Made by a program: the position numbers and the translations under genes. Shown here piece by piece: positions 62,039 to 64,000 of a stretch of DNA of 64,000 nucleotides. The stretch lies in contig OX465599.1 in NCBI GenBank assembly GCA_950022295.1, forward strand, positions 1,922,001 through 1,986,000. The letters run 5' to 3'. How positions within the stretch are numbered: the first letter of the stretch is position 1; every line of letters starts with the position of its first letter. Under the pieces are notes generated by a model. That model was not told the origin of the DNA. It saw only the letters and a program-made list of their open reading frames with translations, and searched no databases. This DNA is from Bromus sterilis. Its lineage: Eukaryota > Streptophyta > Magnoliopsida > Poales > Poaceae.

Positions 62039-62952
62039 GATTTCCACCATTGACGAACCCCAGGGTGCATTTACGTGTCGGTCATCAACACTCGCAGTTT
62101 TGGCCGATTCTGGGTTGTTTCATGGGCTATTAATCACCGTTTTGGGTCCCCGGAGTGATTTCCACCATTGACGAACCCTAGGGTGCATTTACGTGCCGGT
62201 CATCAACACTCGCAGTTTTTGCCGATTCTGGCCTGTTTCATGGGCTATTAATCACCGTTTTGGGTCCCCGGAGTGATTTCCACCATTGACGAACCCCAGG
62301 GTGTATTTACGTGCCGGTCATCAACACTCATAGTTTTGGCCGATTCTGGGCTGTTTCATGGGCTATTAATCACCGTTTTGGGTCCCCGAAATGATTTCCA
62401 CAATTGACGAACCCCAGGGTGCATTTACGTGACGGTCATCAGTCCTCGCACTTTTGGCCGATTCTGGCCTGTTTCATGGGCTATTAATCACCGTTACATG
62501 GGCTATTAATCACCGTTACATGGGCTATTAATCACCGTTTTGGGTCCCCGGAGTGATTTCCACCATTGACGAACCATAGGGTGCATTTACGTGCCGGTCA
62601 TCAACACTCGCAGTTTTGGCAGATTCTGGGTTGTTTAATGGGCTATTAATCACCGTTTTGGGTCCCCGAAGTGATTTTCACAATTGACGAACCCTAGGGT
62701 GCATTTACGTAACGGTCATCAGTCCTCGCACTTTTGGCTGATTCTGGCCTGTTTCATTGGCTATTAATCACCGTTACATGGGCTATTAATCACCGTTTTG
62801 GGTCCTCGGAGTGATTTCTACGATTGACGAACCCCAGGGTGCATTTACGTGCCGGTCATCAACACTCGCAGTTTTGGCCGATTCTGGCCTGTTTCATGGG
62901 CTATTAATCACAGTTACATGGGCTATTAATCACCGTTTTGGGTCCCCGGAGT
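62039..62952 (+). repeat. Mosaic block, 7 monomers, with a rare 162-bp H
   Basis: Starts: 62039 C, 62157 L, 62275 G (gtgtattt), 62393 H(162), 62555 hybrid M/N, 62673 A2, 62813 O (tcacagtt). It is a decamer fragment with M, C1, A and N collapsed into one unit. H at 62393 is the only non-A monomer with three 22-bp modules. The gtgtattt mark in G links this fragment to the decamers at 30.7-32.7 kb, not to the nearer HORs. Confidence 0.92.
62555..62672 (+). repeat. Hybrid M/N monomer
   Basis: The start has gaaccatagg (M) and the 3' part has ggcagattctgggttg and tttaatggg (N). In the decamer these marks are separated by C1 and A, so the hybrid implies an in-register deletion of C1, A and one monomer equivalent. 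Confidence 0.9.
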
Positions 62953-64000
62953 GATTTCCACAATTGACGAACCCCAGGGTGCATTTACGTGACGGTCATC
63001 AGTCCTCGCACTTTTGGCCGATTCTGGCCTGTTTCATGGGCTATTAATCACCGTTACATGGGCTATTAATCACCGTTTTGGGTCCCCGGAGTGATTTCCA
63101 CCATTGACGAACCCCAGGGTGCATTTACGTGCCGGTCATCAACACTCACAGTTTTGGCCGATTCTGGGTTGTTTCATGGGCTATTAATCACCGTTTTGGG
63201 TCCCCGGAGTGATTTCCACCATTGACGAACCCCAGGGTGCATTTATGTGCCGGTCATCAACACTCGCAGTTTTGGCCGATTCTGGCCTGTTTGATGGGCT
63301 ATTAATCACCGTTTTGGGTCCCCGGAGTGATTTCCACCATTGACGAACCCCAGGGTGCATTTACGTGCCGGTCAGCAACACTCGCAATTTTGGCCGATTC
63401 TGGCCTGTTTCATGGGTTATAAATCATAGTTACATGGGCTATTAATCACCGTTTTGGATCCCCGGAGTGATTTCCACCATTGACGAACCCAGGGTGCATT
63501 TACATGCCGGTCATCAACACTCGCAGTTTTGGCCGATTCTGGCCTGTTTCATGCGCTATTAATAACCGTTACATGGGCTATTAATCACCGTTTTGGGTCC
63601 CCGGAGTGATTTCCACCATTGACGAACCCCAGGGTGCATTCACGTGCCGGTCATCAACACTCGCAGTTTTGGCCGATTCTGGATTGTTTCATGGGCTATT
63701 AATCACCGTTTTGGGTCCTCGGAGTGATTTTCACAATTGACGAACCCCAGGGTGCATTTACGTGACGGTCATCAGTCCTCGCACTTTTGGCCGATTCTGG
63801 CCTGTTTCATGGGCTATTAATCACCGTTACATGGGCTATTAATCACCGTTTTGGGTCCCCGGAGTGATTTCCACCATTGCCGAACCCCAGGTTGCATTTA
63901 CGTGCCGGTCATCAACACTCACAGTTTTGGCCGATTCTGGGTTGTTTCATGGGCTATTAATCACCGTTTTGGGTCCCCGGAGTGATTTCCACAATTGACG
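62953..64000 (+). repeat. 1827-bp HOR, copy 3, cut by the window edge
   Basis: Starts: 62953 H, 63093 E1 (cactcacag), 63211 B1 (tttgatggg), 63329 F1 (ttctggcc), 63469 K, 63608 C1 (attcacg), 63726 A, 63866 E2, 63984 H (17 bp visible). It lacks the cactgacag and ttcttgcc marks of the two preceding copies and resembles the 3095-bp units more closely. Confidence 0.94.

Larger units (their letters stand above)
1..64000 (+). repeat. Satellite DNA array filling the whole window
   Basis: Every position belongs to a head-to-tail array of monomers of 118, 140 or 162 bp, with rare 117, 122 and 139 bp variants. I placed 496 complete monomer starts plus one partial at 63984. All units share one orientation. 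I saw no inversion, no unique spacer, no transposon insertion and no non-satellite base between units. The only long stretches without stop codons are chance products of the repeat, so no gene is annotated. This architecture is known from eukaryotic centromeric or heterochromatic satellites; a centromeric role here is inference only. Both edges are cut inside the array, so its full size is unknown. Confidence 0.98.

Noticed and set aside
1..64000. CRISPR array
   Set aside because: Repeats are direct and regular, but the units are 118-162 bp, the stretches between shared motifs are themselves repeated, and there are no unique spacers or cas genes.
1..64000. CENP-B box
   Set aside because: I looked on both strands for the conserved core spacing (TTCG, A, CGGG) and found no match in the consensus. 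The gattcgggg of class E has the bases too close together.
1..64000. Ribosomal RNA, tRNA or other structured RNA genes
   Set aside because: No segment departs from the monomer pattern, and no tRNA-like cloverleaf boxes or rRNA-like conserved stretches were seen.
1..64000. Promoter-like elements such as the acgtg core and the ctattaat stretch
   Set aside because: They are part of every monomer, there is no gene downstream, and such short motifs cannot be given a role from sequence alone.

Overview
This window is one uninterrupted block of tandemly repeated satellite DNA. I find no gene, RNA gene, mobile element or unique sequence in it. Read from the motif gatttccacc, it divides into 496 complete head-to-tail monomers (mean 129 bp) plus a 17-bp partial monomer at the right edge, all in the same orientation. 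Such arrays are typical of eukaryotic heterochromatin (centromeric, pericentromeric or subtelomeric). I do not recognise the satellite family and cannot name the organism.

Monomer: the basic unit is 118 bp, about 52% GC with seven CpGs. A 22-bp module near its 3' part occurs once, twice or three times, giving 118, 140 or 162 bp monomers. Class names used below (diagnostic text): A = ttttcacaattg, gtgacgg, catcagtcctcgcac; A1 = A with ccctagg and gtaacgg; A2 = A1 plus ggctgatt and tttcattggc; H = ttccacaattg with A-like middle; B = plain consensus; Bg = B with cacgattg; B1 = B with atgtgcc; C = gtgtcgg plus gggttg; C1 = ggattg; D = B start, catcagtcc, gattcagg; E = cactcacag plus gattcgggg; E1 = cactcacag plus gattctgggttg; E2 = attgccg, ggttgc, cactcacag; F = cactcgcaatttt plus cctatttc; F1 = cactcgcaatttt, atcatag, ends ggatcc; G = cactcatag; I = cacgattg plus ggttgc; ID = I/D hybrid; J = gtgctgg plus ggcagatt; N = ggcagatt plus tttaatggg; K = gaacccagg, one base short; L = ccctagg plus gtttttgcc; Lg = L with cacgattg and catgaac; M = gaaccatagg; O = gatttctacgattg.

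Layout: 1-8586 is a mosaic of short higher-order repeats (HORs; 494, 258 and about 900 bp) with a dispersed 1.5-kb duplication. 8587-22545 is built from an 818-bp hexamer nested in 1968-bp and 3818-bp HORs, then a mosaic. 22546-29939 is a 3756-bp, 29-monomer unit present twice, the second copy one monomer short. 29940-36795 holds 1268-bp decamers alternating with cut-down copies. 36796-46080 is three copies of a 3095-bp, 24-monomer HOR. 46081-56858 is four copies of a 2278-bp, 18-monomer HOR (one enlarged) plus a closing decamer. 56859-64000 is a mosaic around a 1827-bp, 14-monomer HOR.

Monomer classes D, E, F and I occur only left of about 20 kb, and M, N, O and A2 only right of about 25 kb, so two HOR populations meet in the window. 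Rearrangement junctions lie in monomer register, as expected from unequal crossover between homologous positions.
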